Assembly (NCBI GenBank): GCA_029532415.1
Contig: JAQOTA010000052.1
Location: 2,356,001 to 2,420,000 of the forward strand
DNA from: Marasmius tenuissimus
Taxonomy: Eukaryota > Basidiomycota > Agaricomycetes > Agaricales > Marasmiaceae
Direction: 5' to 3'
DNA length: 64,000 bases
Part shown: positions 24,024 to 35,424 of the stretch, piece after piece
How positions within the stretch are numbered: the stretch's first letter is position 1
Layout of the letters: every line of letters starts with the position of its first letter
Program-made: the position numbers and the translations under genes
Notes under the pieces: generated by a model
What the model saw: the letters and a program-made list of their open reading frames with translations, nothing else
Databases searched by the model: none
Told to the model about the DNA's origin: nothing

Positions 24024-25235
24024 CTATAACTTGGAGGAAATGTCCCTCGCATCCCGCATCATGTACACTTTCCCGTCTCTCTCGGGCCTTCTGGAAACGC
24101 TCTGGTATCCGTCCTCGAAGCTCTCGCTAATGATGCCTTCCACGCCTGCCAGCGACATTCGACTTTGGACCGGCCACTCTTGTTCCTTCAATGTTGCCTC
24201 GTTCACGGCGCCGGACATTATCCCTTTCGCCAAGAACTCTCCCATCCTTCCCGCAACTTCATCTCCGATCATTGTCTGCGCCTCCTCCGTAGAGCCACCT
24301 ATGTGGGGTGTCAAAATCACGTTCCTCATCTTCCTCAGTCTCTGTACTACCGGGTCTTCTATAATCTGCCCGTTTTTACTTGGCTCGTTCGGGAAGACGT
24401 CAAGCGCTGCGCCAGCCAGATGCCCTTCGTCGAGCACAGCAGCCAGTGCTGGAAGGTCAACAACGCAGCCTCTAGAGTCATTAATTAGACAGGCTCCCTT
24501 CTTCATCTTCTTCAACTCGGGATACGAAATCAAGTTTGGAGTCGATGGGACGTGGAGAGTGACGAAGTCGGATTGGCTGAGGACCTCATCAAGGGTGTCT
24601 AATTGGACGGCTGACCCAAATGTCATGATGGGGTTGATCACATCGTAGAATAGCACTCGCATCCCCAACGCATGTGCGAGCACCGACACCTGCGAGCCGA
24701 TGTGCCCGTATCCGATGATTCCCAGTGTCTTCCCGAGTACCTGGTAAGAGCCGTCCGATTGTTTGTTCCAAACCGGGATTTGGGACGAACGCTCAAACAG
24801 GTTTCGAGCGAGAGCGATGATCTGGCCGACAACGAGCTCGGCGACCGAGCGCGAGTTGGAGAAGGGGGAGTTGAAGACGGGGATATTGAGGCGGGTACAG
24901 GCTGCAATGTCAACCTGGTCGGTTCCTATACAGAAGCAAGCCACGACTTGTAGCTTAAATTCACTGTTAGCATTTTAGGTGTGCTTTGGACCTATTCAAA
25001 TACGTACCAGAGGGGCGTGCTCCAAGACTCTGGGGGTTATCCGGGTCTTACTTCGTATACCGACACCATGATAAGTACCAATACGTTTGATCAACTCGTC
25101 CTCCGAGATCGACTTTGTAAGATGGTCGACATGGAATCCTCGTTCCCTGAATGCACGAACGGCCCTTTGGCTGACATTCTCAAGGAGTAGAAGACGAAGA
25201 GGCGCGGATGATCTCGTCTGAAATGTAGAAGCCAT
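24024..25235 (-). CDS. SER3: D-3-phosphoglycerate dehydrogenase-like 2-hydroxyacid dehydrogenase
   Basis: Phosphoglycerate dehydrogenase oxidises 3-phosphoglycerate with NAD+ in the first step of serine synthesis. Two exons (25008-25235 and 24024-24953) give 385 aa. Visible features are the N-terminal substrate lid (LLLLENVSQRAV...GIRSKTRIT), CFCIGTDQVD, NSRSVAELVVGQIIALAR and the NAD Rossmann motif GKTLGIIGYGHIGSQ. The catalytic Arg in NDSRGCVVD, Glu in DVFPNEP and His in LTPHIGGSTEEAQ are all present. Yeast Ser3 is about 470 aa with a regulatory ACT domain; here the protein stops about 45 residues after NEATLKEQ and no ACT exon is found downstream. It may therefore be a shorter paralogue or lack serine feedback control. 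The acceptor used is TTTAAG|CTACAAG. Confidence 0.88.
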
Positions 25236-28200
25236 CTGTTGTGGGGACGTAGACCAGGACGTTGTCTTGGAAGTTGACCTCCCGCCCATTTAAAAGCCGA
25301 GCCAAAGTGAATAACCCAGTGCACTCAAACAAGAAATTCTGATAGGCTGATGACGAATTCGTCTTGCGGAACGGGAAGAATATATTACTCTGACGGACCA
25401 TACAGATGAGAATAGATCTCAGAGCGTGTAACGAAGTCTGAGGAGTAGCAAAACCGATAGGGTTAATCATGTATCAAGCCTCAGCTTCAAGATGAGCACC
25501 GAACTGAGGCGACGAAGACTGCGAGGGTAGAGAGTAGACAGCTCGAAGGTTTACCACGTCAGGGCCAGAGAAAGAGTACCCTCCACGTCGTGAGCTTCTG
25601 GATGTGCCAGATCTCCAACAGAATGCGGCCGTAACATGAGTTTCGTTCTGATTACTTTCAGGTCGCGACATCACCTGTCGACTCTTGTCCACCTGGAATT
25701 CTAAACTAAGCCTTTGCCGTACGACACTCTACCCACGTTTGTCAGAGCATGGGGATGCTGAGAAAATCGTGTGGGATTGAGACGTCTGATGGTGTCCGAC
25801 ATCCAAGGCCTAGAGGTCTCTTTCAATGAGTGCCCTTTTCGCTCGATTCTCGGCCTGTTCTCGCGGCGAGGAAGGTCCGTTATCGATTGAGGTTAAGGGC
25901 GATTGTCGCCATACCATCGCGTTAATTAAGAGACCAGCCAAAGGTGAGATATTGAAGGGCGACGCTGAGCTAGGAGGAGGAAGTCGGGTGCCGAGAAATG
26001 AACGTTGGAAGTCCTCGGAGGTCGTATTGTTCTATAGATGAGTCCGGCCGAGTACTCTGCAGAGTAGAGATGCTCGAGTTGAGCGGGATTGAAGGATTTA
26101 GAAGGAGGGGAGGAGGGTAGCAGAACGTCAGAGGGAGGAGGAAGAAAGCCAGGGGCCCACGCGAAAATAGACGCCACAGTTTTTATACCGCATCAATTGA
26201 ACATTCGTGACTTTGAAATTGATGAGCCAAAATAGCGTGGCGCAAAAATGCGATTGGTCCGAGGGGTTCCCACGTCCCAAGCCCTGCTCAGGAGGCTGAC
26301 TTGCATCGATTGTTCGAGTTTCGGGAACTTGTTTGAGTTCTTTTTCGTATTGCGTTCAATGAAATATTGCCGGTCTGACGCGTCGGAATTAGAGAATCTA
26401 CCTCGTACGAGCTGATTTGGACCCCCCAAGCGGGATCTTCGTTGCCTGTTTGGGCCTTTATCTCATTTGGAGGGTATGGGGGACCGTACATGCCACGTAC
26501 AATGTCTGTCCCCGCGGTGAAAGCGAGTTGTGCCTAACGGCGATAATGCGAGGGTGATGGATCTATCCGGGTCCCAGTCCCTTCATCATATGGCTCGGAG
26601 TTTCTGGATATGGCCAACAGCCAGGGCGTAGCGCTTGGCTGGCCAAACGACAATGCAAACTTTGTAGGTCAGCTTCTATAGAATCAGGATCGACCCTGGA
26701 GTGTACTAGCCCAGTGTGTTCCCCTACCTAGCCGACCCGGGTGTCGAGTTTTGGGCCCCAACGTTCGTTCGATTCGCTATAGTGAGTATATTACAATTTC
26801 ATACACTTTGAATTTGCGTCAACAGTCGTTCAAATGACATGGAAGGACGTATATCACCCTACGTATAACTCCTCTGACTCTCAGCACATTTACTCACTCA
26901 CAAGTGAGATCACTAAGAAAGTCATTCATTAGGTTTGAGATCAGTTGGAATGACGCCTAGACAGACGGAACAAGTGACGTCAAAGAAAAATGAGTGGAGA
27001 TGGTAGGAAAATATGGAACGGGAACTGGCCAGAGCCAACGTGAACAACCCAACATTGTTCGCCACTTCTTTCATCTTTGAAGACTACGTCCCGTTCGCTG
27101 GATGGGAGAAGAGTCTGAAGACTCACCGGACGAGCCCTTCTCCCCGAGTATTCTCCCTACTACTTCGACGTCCCACACAAAAGTACGGGATGTCCTCCTT
27201 AAAGTAGAACCCTGATCCCAATGTAGTGAGCAGTACCTCGCGATATGGTCCAGAACTCCCAGGCTCACATTGAGGCAAGAGCTGCTTCGACGCACATAAC
27301 TCTGCCGGATTAGACCTTTGACCGCCGGGTATGTATTTCGAACTCATATCCCGAGCGATTTCCGAGAAGTCTAATAACAGGAATTCTGTTAGGAGCTCTC
27401 GATCTTTCTGATAAACGTATGATACTGGCCCTGCCTTCTATTTGGCGGCATCTGATTTCCCACTTACGCCGTATAGTACATAGGAAATTGGGGGCCAAGC
27501 GCGAATCCAGCCAGATAAAAGCCCCCTCGTTGTGATATTCACAATCACCCCATAAATCAGCCAGCTTCAGGCCCACGTACGTCCTTTACACGCCAAGCGA
27601 GTTCTCTATGATAAACAGGCTTAACTCTTCCGACTAGACCATCATCGAGTGCTGGGGTGTGATGTTGAAACCGTGCTAGGGATATCATACCCTAACACCG
27701 GTGTAGTAGGGTAGCTGGAGCTGGTAGTGGTGGGACGTCGGTGATGTTGAAAGAGTCCTGAGTAGAGGATGGCGGTCTATGGCTCGGGTGAGGGTCTGGA
27801 TATAGGTCAACAGTGGTGGAATTGGAGACATGGTCACTCACCTTTGGCACGGTTTCCGACTTGGAGAAGGGGATCTCCTATCAAATTTCCGTCTCCAAGT
27901 CTTCCCCGCTGGCGGGGTAAGAAGAGGCCGTTTCAGAATGCGATGGTGAGCACTGAGGGTAGCGGTTAGTGGACCGTGGGGATCTGGTGCGAAGGACACG
28001 AAGCATCACCTCTGGCAGAGGATTTTGAAGGCCTGGGTGATTAAGCTTTTTCTCGTACATGCTGGTACGATGTTCAGGTGCATTTCACATCTCAGATGAA
28101 GAGTTCATCGCTGATGATGACCTATGTATAGAACCGTACCTCAAGAGTTGTGAGAAGGAAAGATGACCTCAGGTAACGGTCAAATATCCATTTGTACACA

Positions 28201-29049
28201 AGGTTGAACCGCTGCGAAGACTTCGAGGCATCAGATTCGATTCTGTTCATCATGAAATTTAGCACAGAATGCAAGAGTGCACAACACAGACTCACCTTCG
28301 AAGCCACGTAAAGTGAGATCCAATAGGTTTGAGTTACTCTGCACTTTCGCCACAGGGTTAAGGTGAGGTAGACATCGTTGCTTGTGAAGCTTCCTTCAGT
28401 CTACTATCCATATAATCTAGCTTGTTCGTTGTGAGTTTTGTTAGCAGTATAGACGTACCAAACAGAGGGTAGATCATGGAAATGCATGATGAGGGGGAGA
28501 GGCAGAGTCGTTCTGCCGGACCGGAAACTCGAGCGCTCATTCCGAGCTCATTCGCTCCGAATTTTGGCTTGCAAGCTGAACGTTACTTGCACTCGAACGA
28601 CAATGAACTTGTCTATGTAGTCTGGCGCTGAATAGAATCAATACTGCTCTCTTAGACCGTGCACTCCCCCGTTGGATGAGTGGATTTTCTAAGCTCATAT
28701 TAATTATTATTATCCCTCAAGGCAAGTGGTGTGGGCATTGCCAACCTGTTCTCGGTTATTTGGGGTCGATCGAATTGAGCTCCCTGATCCCTTCATGCAC
28801 TGGCGGTACGCGACCTCCACCCTACCTTGTTCTTTTTTACGACCAGTGACAAGTCTAGACGAGGATTGAAGATAGTGATGGGCAAGGTGTGCCGCAGTCA
28901 TCCAAATAAGCTTCGAACTGACTTCCTCATTGACGAATAATTAGGAAATGAACACGAACTAGGCTAAAGAGCTACCGAGAATTCCTCTATGCGATTCATT
29001 CCAGCACCAATTCATTCCCCAGAATTCCCCTCCACGAATTCCCCACGAC
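25236..29049. other. Gene-poor region, no confident gene
   Basis: About 3.8 kb upstream of PGDH. Open frames are short and I could not connect any into a recognisable protein. The 25180-25470 minus frame overlaps the PGDH first exon and is probably its 5' UTR. No repeats long enough to be noticed by eye, no tRNA and no transposase motif were found. Near 28.98-29.05 kb there are several AATTC tetramer-spaced repeats just before the damaged F-box gene. Confidence 0.4.
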
Positions 29050-30565
29050 ATGCTTCGACCTGATTACCGTCTTACACAGGCGGATATTACCCATGCACAC
29101 GACTACATTGACATCGAGAAACGCGAACTCGAACGGTACCAACGAGAGCTTGCTCGTCTTGTACAAGCCACGGAGGAATTAGAGAAAGGGAAATTCGCTC
29201 TTGAAACCGACTTCTAGAGCGCAGGTCCATTGCCACTGCTAGGAGGAAGTTGCCATACGAGATTTGGGACGAAATATTCACTTCGTTGACTCGGAATATG
29301 CTCTCACAATGAGGCCTAAAGAGGTCGTGTCGCCGGCACTCTTGTTGGGCCACGTCTGTTCGACATGGAAACAAAGAGCTATCGTCAATCCACGCTTCTG
29401 GTCGTCAATTCGTATCGATCTGAATGATATATCGATCAGTCTCGAAGCGGTTTTAGAGGCGTATCTCAGGAACTCTGCGGATAGACCTCTGAAGATGCAC
29501 ATATACGATACGGGAATGCACGTCTTCTCGCCTCTGGAGGAGGGCGAAAGTGCCAGTTTCAAGCTTCTCATGAACGCGATGGATCGATGCACGGATTTAC
29601 GCATCGATGTTTCCTTGGAACGACTCAAATACGAAGAGGGTTCTGACGCTTTCTCATTTCCGGCACTTGTTTCACTCACTTGTATGAAGGACGACATACA
29701 CGGGCGTGATCAGGAGCACTGGTTCTGGAGGGCTTTGCAAGCTGCTCCAAAACTCACGAATATGTGCTTGCCCAGAATTTACCCAGACGAAGAGGCGTTT
29801 CCTTTCGCGCAGGTCGGGTTTCTGACGATCAAATTCCTCGATGATCTTCCCTCTACTTTTGGTGGCTTGACGGACTTCCCAAACATCGAGCAGTTGAAAA
29901 TAGCAGACTTCACTCCTCCAGTGATGCCCGAAGACAGCCACATACCTATGCAACATTTAGCCTTCTTGAAGGGCCTTTCGATCGACGGTAGAGGGAGCGT
30001 TTCCGATTATGATGACTTCTTCACTCGCGTTACGCTACCTTCCCTTACGTCGCTCGAAATTTCCTCAACTGGCGTGGCACCCAGTTCCGCCAGAGACTGG
30101 CTGTGTCCCGGGCTTCTGGACATGCTCGTGCGGTCTAGTTGCTCGCTCCAGAAGATGACCCTCGAATTCTGCTACTTGGGTCTTTGTACAACAGCGTTGA
30201 GGCCTCTGTATGAAGTCATTCCCACCTTGACGCATCTTGAGGTCCATTGGAATCGAGGACTCGCGAGCGGGTTGGGTCCATTATCCACCATCGAACTCCT
30301 CCATGACGTCTCTCCTATGAAGGTTCTCTTACCAAGGTTGACACATCTTTCATTCACCTCCCAGTTTCCCCGTCCCTACTTTAAGGAGTTGCTAGATCTT
30401 ATGGACGTCAGGAGTAGCTGTCGTCTGCGGGAGCTTGGGAGAGACGGTTGCGTCTCTGCTTTGGCAGAAGTCGCCATACCTCTGGAAAACGAACTTGATG
30501 ATGCTCCAAAGAACATCCTAGGGAATGTAGCTGAGATGAGGATGACGATAAGCGAACAATCGTAA
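29050..30565 (+). pseudogene. F-box-like leucine-rich protein with frameshifted N-terminus
   Basis: Mushroom genomes hold many F-box-like proteins built as a coiled coil, an F-box and a degenerate LRR. Here the parts lie in three different frames. An ATG at 29050 opens a coiled coil (IEKRELERYQRELARL) that stops at 29215. The next part, with the F-box core (RRKLPYEIWDEIF), is in the next frame and stops near 29313. The rest (SPALLLGHVCSTWKQRA onward, then a long LRR-like body to 30565) is in the third frame. Each step fits loss of one base. I found no intron that resolves them. An intact 418-codon frame from the ATG at 29309 could still make a protein without the F-box start. The gene is either decaying, mis-sequenced or N-terminally shortened. 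Confidence 0.65.
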
Positions 30566-30720
30566 GGGGGAGGTATGGGGAGGCTGAGTAGTACGGTTAT
30601 AATCATAGGATTTTATCTAATCGTATATCACTGTAATCTAATCTTCGCCTTGAATGACGCGGGTATATGATCAGCGTCTCCAACACGAAGCCTATTATTA
30701 TTTCTCTTACTCTTACCACC

Positions 30721-32648
30721 ATGTCTACTGCTTCACCAGCAGCACCTGTCACTACATTTGAGAACGCCAATGGAACGACAGAGAACAAGCCAACGCCGTC
30801 TCTTCAGAAAGCCAAGCTCTCAGCTCTCCATCGGTTCAAGGCCCTCACCGGCAGCGCGTTTGGATCTTCATCGTCCTCAGACGCATCGCCAAATTTCCCT
30901 CCTTCCTCCTGGTCCCTCTCTCAATCACCCGACACTGGCTCAGGTGCCAGTACTTGGTCCGATGATGTAGAGAAGTGGAGGCAGGAACTCGAACGTTGGA
31001 AGACAGGTTTGAACAAATCGTCCACACCAACAACCCCAGAAGCTACTACTTCAAACCATCCCGATGTCATGGAGGAAGAAGCTACGAGTGGATCGAAAGG
31101 AAAGAATAAAGCTGATGATGCTGGCGACAGTGACGGAAAAGATGCTGCCGAGCCCTCGACATTGGCCATGAGGATCAAAGCCATCATCGATGAGAACCTT
31201 CCCTTCACATCGACTCCGAAGACGCCTGCTAAGGCTGAGAGTCACAGCGAACCCAGCACACCAGGACCTAGCTCGTCAGCTTCCCAATCGAACACACCCA
31301 TGGGTTCGTTGACGCCTAAAACCGAGACTAATGCGACTACTCCTGGTACCAGTAATGGATCTATGTTCAATTTCGCCGTCGATTCGAAGCTTGCAAAGCT
31401 CTTGTCATCAGAGACGATCATGAATGGAGGTGCCGAGAAGGGAAAGGAGAGTGTCTGGGCTATTTTGGATCGGTTAGGGTACGGTCAGAAGGACGCGAAG
31501 GGCAAAGAGAAGGATCCAGGCCCCCACAGCGAGATTGAAGAGGACGGGATTATGTTCTATTCACCCCTTCAGCCAACGACCGAATTGTCTCCCGAGATCG
31601 CAGAATCCATTATATCGTAAGTGATTTCCCTCCTACACCTGCTACACAAGCTAATCGACAAAGCAGGGAGGACGACAGCACCACCTCGCTGCCTCTCCCC
31701 AAGTCTCCCCTCGGGCAGCCTCCCATTTCAGCACTACCAGAGGATGAACCTTCTACCCCGAAACCCAAACAGAAACGCGTTTTCCAGCCCTCTGCAACGC
31801 AACTCTCCTTCCAATGCACTTGGTGGGGATATCGCCTCTTCCTCCCTCCACCTGTTATGGCTCAGTTATCCAACGCACATGTCGCTGCTGCCAAAAGAGG
31901 AGCTATGATAACAGCTGCCCTCAAATGGATCATCGACAAAGCCCCAGTTATGATGGTTCCTCCGACCTTGCGGCCCGCAATGCTACTGCTAAGGAGCTTC
32001 TCGCCTTACCTCGGTTATGTAGGAGCGTTCGTAGCGTGGTCTTGGACGAGGGTCGAGTCGAAGGACGTTGGGAATGGCGTGGTTCTGACTGCGACGTGGT
32101 TGCTTCCCATTGCTATACTACCAGCTTCGTGGGATTTTGAGGCTCATGGGACACCGGTAGACCCTGCCATAAGTGCGGGTGAAGCCTCCTCACGAGTTGC
32201 CGCCGCTGGCACGAGCTCGGGTGCAAAGGCCGCCACAGACACCAAAGGGAAGAAGGACGTCCCTGATGCCACTTCGACCGGGGTCTCCACCGGAAAGGGA
32301 AAAGAATCAGCCCGAGACGACTCTACGAATTTCACTTCACGACGAGAACCTCGTTTGAACAGGACGACTTCCGCTCCCGGTTCCAGTGGTGCAGGTGCAA
32401 AGGCGAGATCCCAACCTTCGCACGCGCCATCTCTTACTAGGTCTAAGAGCGGCCGGGCCAATCCCTCAGAGGAAACAGACACTCTTAGGCCTCCTGGAAT
32501 CCAAGCGACGACTTCCACAGATTCAGCAACCTCTGGGAAGTCTAACACTGGCCGCACGCTGCGTACTCCCTGGGGTCGCGTCAAGGTGAAGGATCAGAGC
32601 CAGCGCACGCCGAAATCAACCAAGTCCACTCTACGGAATCTCCCCTGA
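30721..32648 (+). CDS. Conserved hypothetical protein with C-terminal membrane-associated segment
   Basis: Two exons (to 31616, then 31667-32648; intron 49 nt) form one long frame of about 625 aa. An upstream in-frame ATG at 30667 exists, but 30721 (MSTASPAAP) is a cleaner start. Residues 1-300 are Ser/Thr/Pro-rich and disordered with a short helical part (WRQELERWKTG). A folded stretch starts near ATQLSFQCTWWGYRLFLPPP and includes a hydrophobic segment (YVGAFVAWSWTRV...TATWLLPIAILP), suggesting two membrane-spanning or membrane-dipping helices. The tail is again basic and Ser-rich. I do not recognise the family. Base use is typical of the neighbouring genes. Confidence 0.75.
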
Positions 32649-32994
32649 GCGAACAATGTCAGTCCGGACCGCTCGATCCATGGGGCTCTATCTTCGCAAG
32701 AGGTTCAACACACAATCACACTATTACCCACTTCTGTATCTCTCATGACATTTATGGACCGAGATCATGATATATCATATATGGATAGGACTGGAATAAC
32801 CATACTTACTTACGGCGGAACAAGGACGTACAGTTAACATATCACTCGAAAGTTAATTTCTTATGCAGTAATCGATCTAGTCGTTTCTCCAGTTGAAAAT
32901 GGTATAATTGGCGAGAAATCCGTGCATACAGAAGAAATGAGAGCGAAATAAGTTAGGATGACGACGGAGAAGTGGTTAAGCACTTAGGAATGAC

Positions 32995-34441
32995 TTAAGT
33001 ACCACCCTGTGAGGGCCACGGTCTATCGCTGACTGGCGGTGTTGGAGATGACTGGGAGGGCCATAAACTCAATCCGGATCCCGAGGGTGGGTTAACACCA
33101 GTAACAGCAGTGACACCCCCTCGCGTCGGCGGTGCGCCAATCCAGCTGCCTCTTTGCGGGGAACTTGTCCCTAATCGCCTGCCCTGCACCCCAGCCCCAA
33201 TCCGCATCCCTGGAAGGTCAATGGCTCTTTGCAGTGGTGCTCCTCCTGAGACGGCAGGGGGCTGTTGCCCTCCACCCCCCATGAGCGCGGAGCTGTAGCT
33301 CTGCGGTTGCTGCAAAGTGCCACCCTTGTTTCCATCCCAATACGACCCCGCACCTCCACCTCCCGACATCTGTCCTGCAAAGCCCCGTTCACCCCACTGG
33401 TCGGGACTCCCGTGACTTTGTTCGCTTCCTCTCCTCCGGTGTTTGTCGAGAGACAATATCGGATGTCGATGACACTCCATACGCCGGATTTCGGATTGCA
33501 TGTCGATACCTGCTGACGATATCGTGTCCCGGTCAATACCCAACATCTTCCTCAGCTCGTCATTTTCCCTCTCCAGCCTAGCTATCTCACACTCTCGCTC
33601 GACTGGCCAGTCAGACGAGGAACCTATCTCCGGGTACCCGTTGTCATCTTCGCCTGAGATCCTACTTTCGACCGCTTCGAGAAGAGACGCGAGTTCTGCG
33701 GGATCGACATACCCAGAATCGTCTGTGTCTGGCGGGTCAGGGTTCTCTTCGCCTGACATCGAGGCAAGGAGATTCCGGAGGGTCAGGAGCAGTCTGTGTA
33801 TAGATTTTGACATGTTCATGGCAATTATAGGATCTGAGGATTGGTCTTGTGTCGCGCGAGCCATTAGGAGGGTTTCGTAGTGTCGTGACAGCGTAAGCTC
33901 ATGTTGTTGGGCTGCAAGCTGCGAGTTCGTTTGTTTTTGGATGAAGTAGAGATCAGTGAAGAAGAAAGTAGAGCTGAGCTGCAAACGCACTGTATGATTG
34001 CGAAACTTCGTCATGATAGTGTCCAGAGTGTCCTCATATTCCTTCAGTAACAGACTGAGTTGTTTATTCTCGTGTAATAGTGTCTGGTTCTCTATGAGAA
34101 TTTGTGCGTTCGTCCGTTCGAGGTCCGAATCAAATGTCTCTGCACCAGAGGTCAGTCAAGTAGGAACCACTAGAATAACCTTTCCACATGCCTTTCGAAA
34201 TGTCGGTATTAAAACGTCGTAAATTGAATCCCGTATTACTGACTTGGGCAGACTCATTCTTCAATGAAGAGGGCGCCAAGACTGGTAAGCATGACTGCAC
34301 AGAGATGAATGTAGAGAATACCAATCTTACCTGCAGCACATGCGCTTGTGTTTGGAGTGTTTTCGTTATTTTGTAGTTGTGGGCAAGTTGTTCGGTGAGG
34401 TCGTTGATGAGTTGCCACACCCGAACCAGATCATGTTCCAT
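32995..34441 (-). CDS. SIKE/FGFR1OP2-family coiled-coil protein (putative STRIPAK subunit, SCI1-like)
   Basis: SIKE-family proteins are small coiled-coil subunits of the STRIPAK phosphatase-kinase complex; in Sordaria the homologue is SCI1. Four exons chain to 416 aa: 34331-34441, 34192-34258, 33991-34139, 32995-33918. Exon 1 has [20 protein letters not shown]. The diagnostic part is [14 protein letters not shown] followed by [20 protein letters not shown] and [17 protein letters not shown]. After about 280 residues the protein becomes Gly/Pro-rich and disordered, a fungal extension. The exon 2 donor is uncertain: GCATGT at 34191 gives the family-like junction FNTDISK|ETFD, while GTTATT at 34179 adds four residues. 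Family assignment rests on these motifs only. Confidence 0.75.
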
Positions 34442-35424
34442 GTTGAAGGTGAAAAGATTCCGGTGGAGGGTAGACGCGTTACCGAGCGTGTCTCGATTGG
34501 GCCGTCGGAGAAGGAGGGAAAGGGTGACACAAAATGTGACGCAAGGCGTGACATGCGTGATACTGCCTTTCTTGGATCTTCCCACCACGTCCCTCGATAT
34601 GTTGGACATACTCTGGCTCTGACGTGCTGCTTCGTGTCACCAGAAAGTTCACGAACTTGACATTATGCTTCCTATATATGTACTGTATCAAAGGAATTTT
34701 CCTTCTTTCCTCATCTAGAGCACCCTTCTGGACCTTCGCTAGTACCAAAGCAAAGTCATTCCACGACGCCGTCGGAACCCTTCATAGATTCTTCTTCGTT
34801 TGTGTGTCTCATACCCGACTCTGAGTCACTCATAGCTATTGGGCTCATTCAAAAGCCTAATGTTGATTTCATCTGCCAACGACACAACGTCCTCGTCGTT
34901 CTTTGACCTCTACTAGTATTATTACCCTCATGGGGGCGATGCCATACGCATAACGCAGAACCTACAGCGCAAGATATACACGACAATGTATCGAGACCAA
35001 ACATGAAGCGACATACATTTGATACAAGCCGGAATGGGAGCTGTAGGGCTGGCCAGATCCGCGAGACCCGGGTCCTAAATTGTATTCTTGAACTATAGAG
35101 GGACCCACACATTTCTATGTGAGTCCCAACCTATTTTGACCGTACTCCCTGGGCCTGTAGAATGGGTGATCGAGTCCTTTTGCGAGAATGACACTCGTCA
35201 ACTCGTTATTCCATGCAATAGGTCAGAAATGCTTACCCTTCTTGAGAACTCTGCGGGGCTGAGTTCCATTATCAGGTTGTGATCGCTCCGCACTACGAGA
35301 GGTGAATCAACATTGTCGATGCCGAAGTATTAGGAACACGTCTGCAAAGAGCTACCAATAATACCTTCATCAGGAAACCCAAAAAGAACCCCAAAAGAGA
35401 CCTGATACATAGCGACACAAAAAC
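34442..35424. other. Intergenic between SIKE-like gene and F-box gene
   Basis: Holds the 5' side of the SIKE-like gene and the 3' side of the F-box gene, both on the minus strand. Overlapping short frames on both strands near 34450-34610 are unconvincing. No other gene is seen. Confidence 0.45.
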
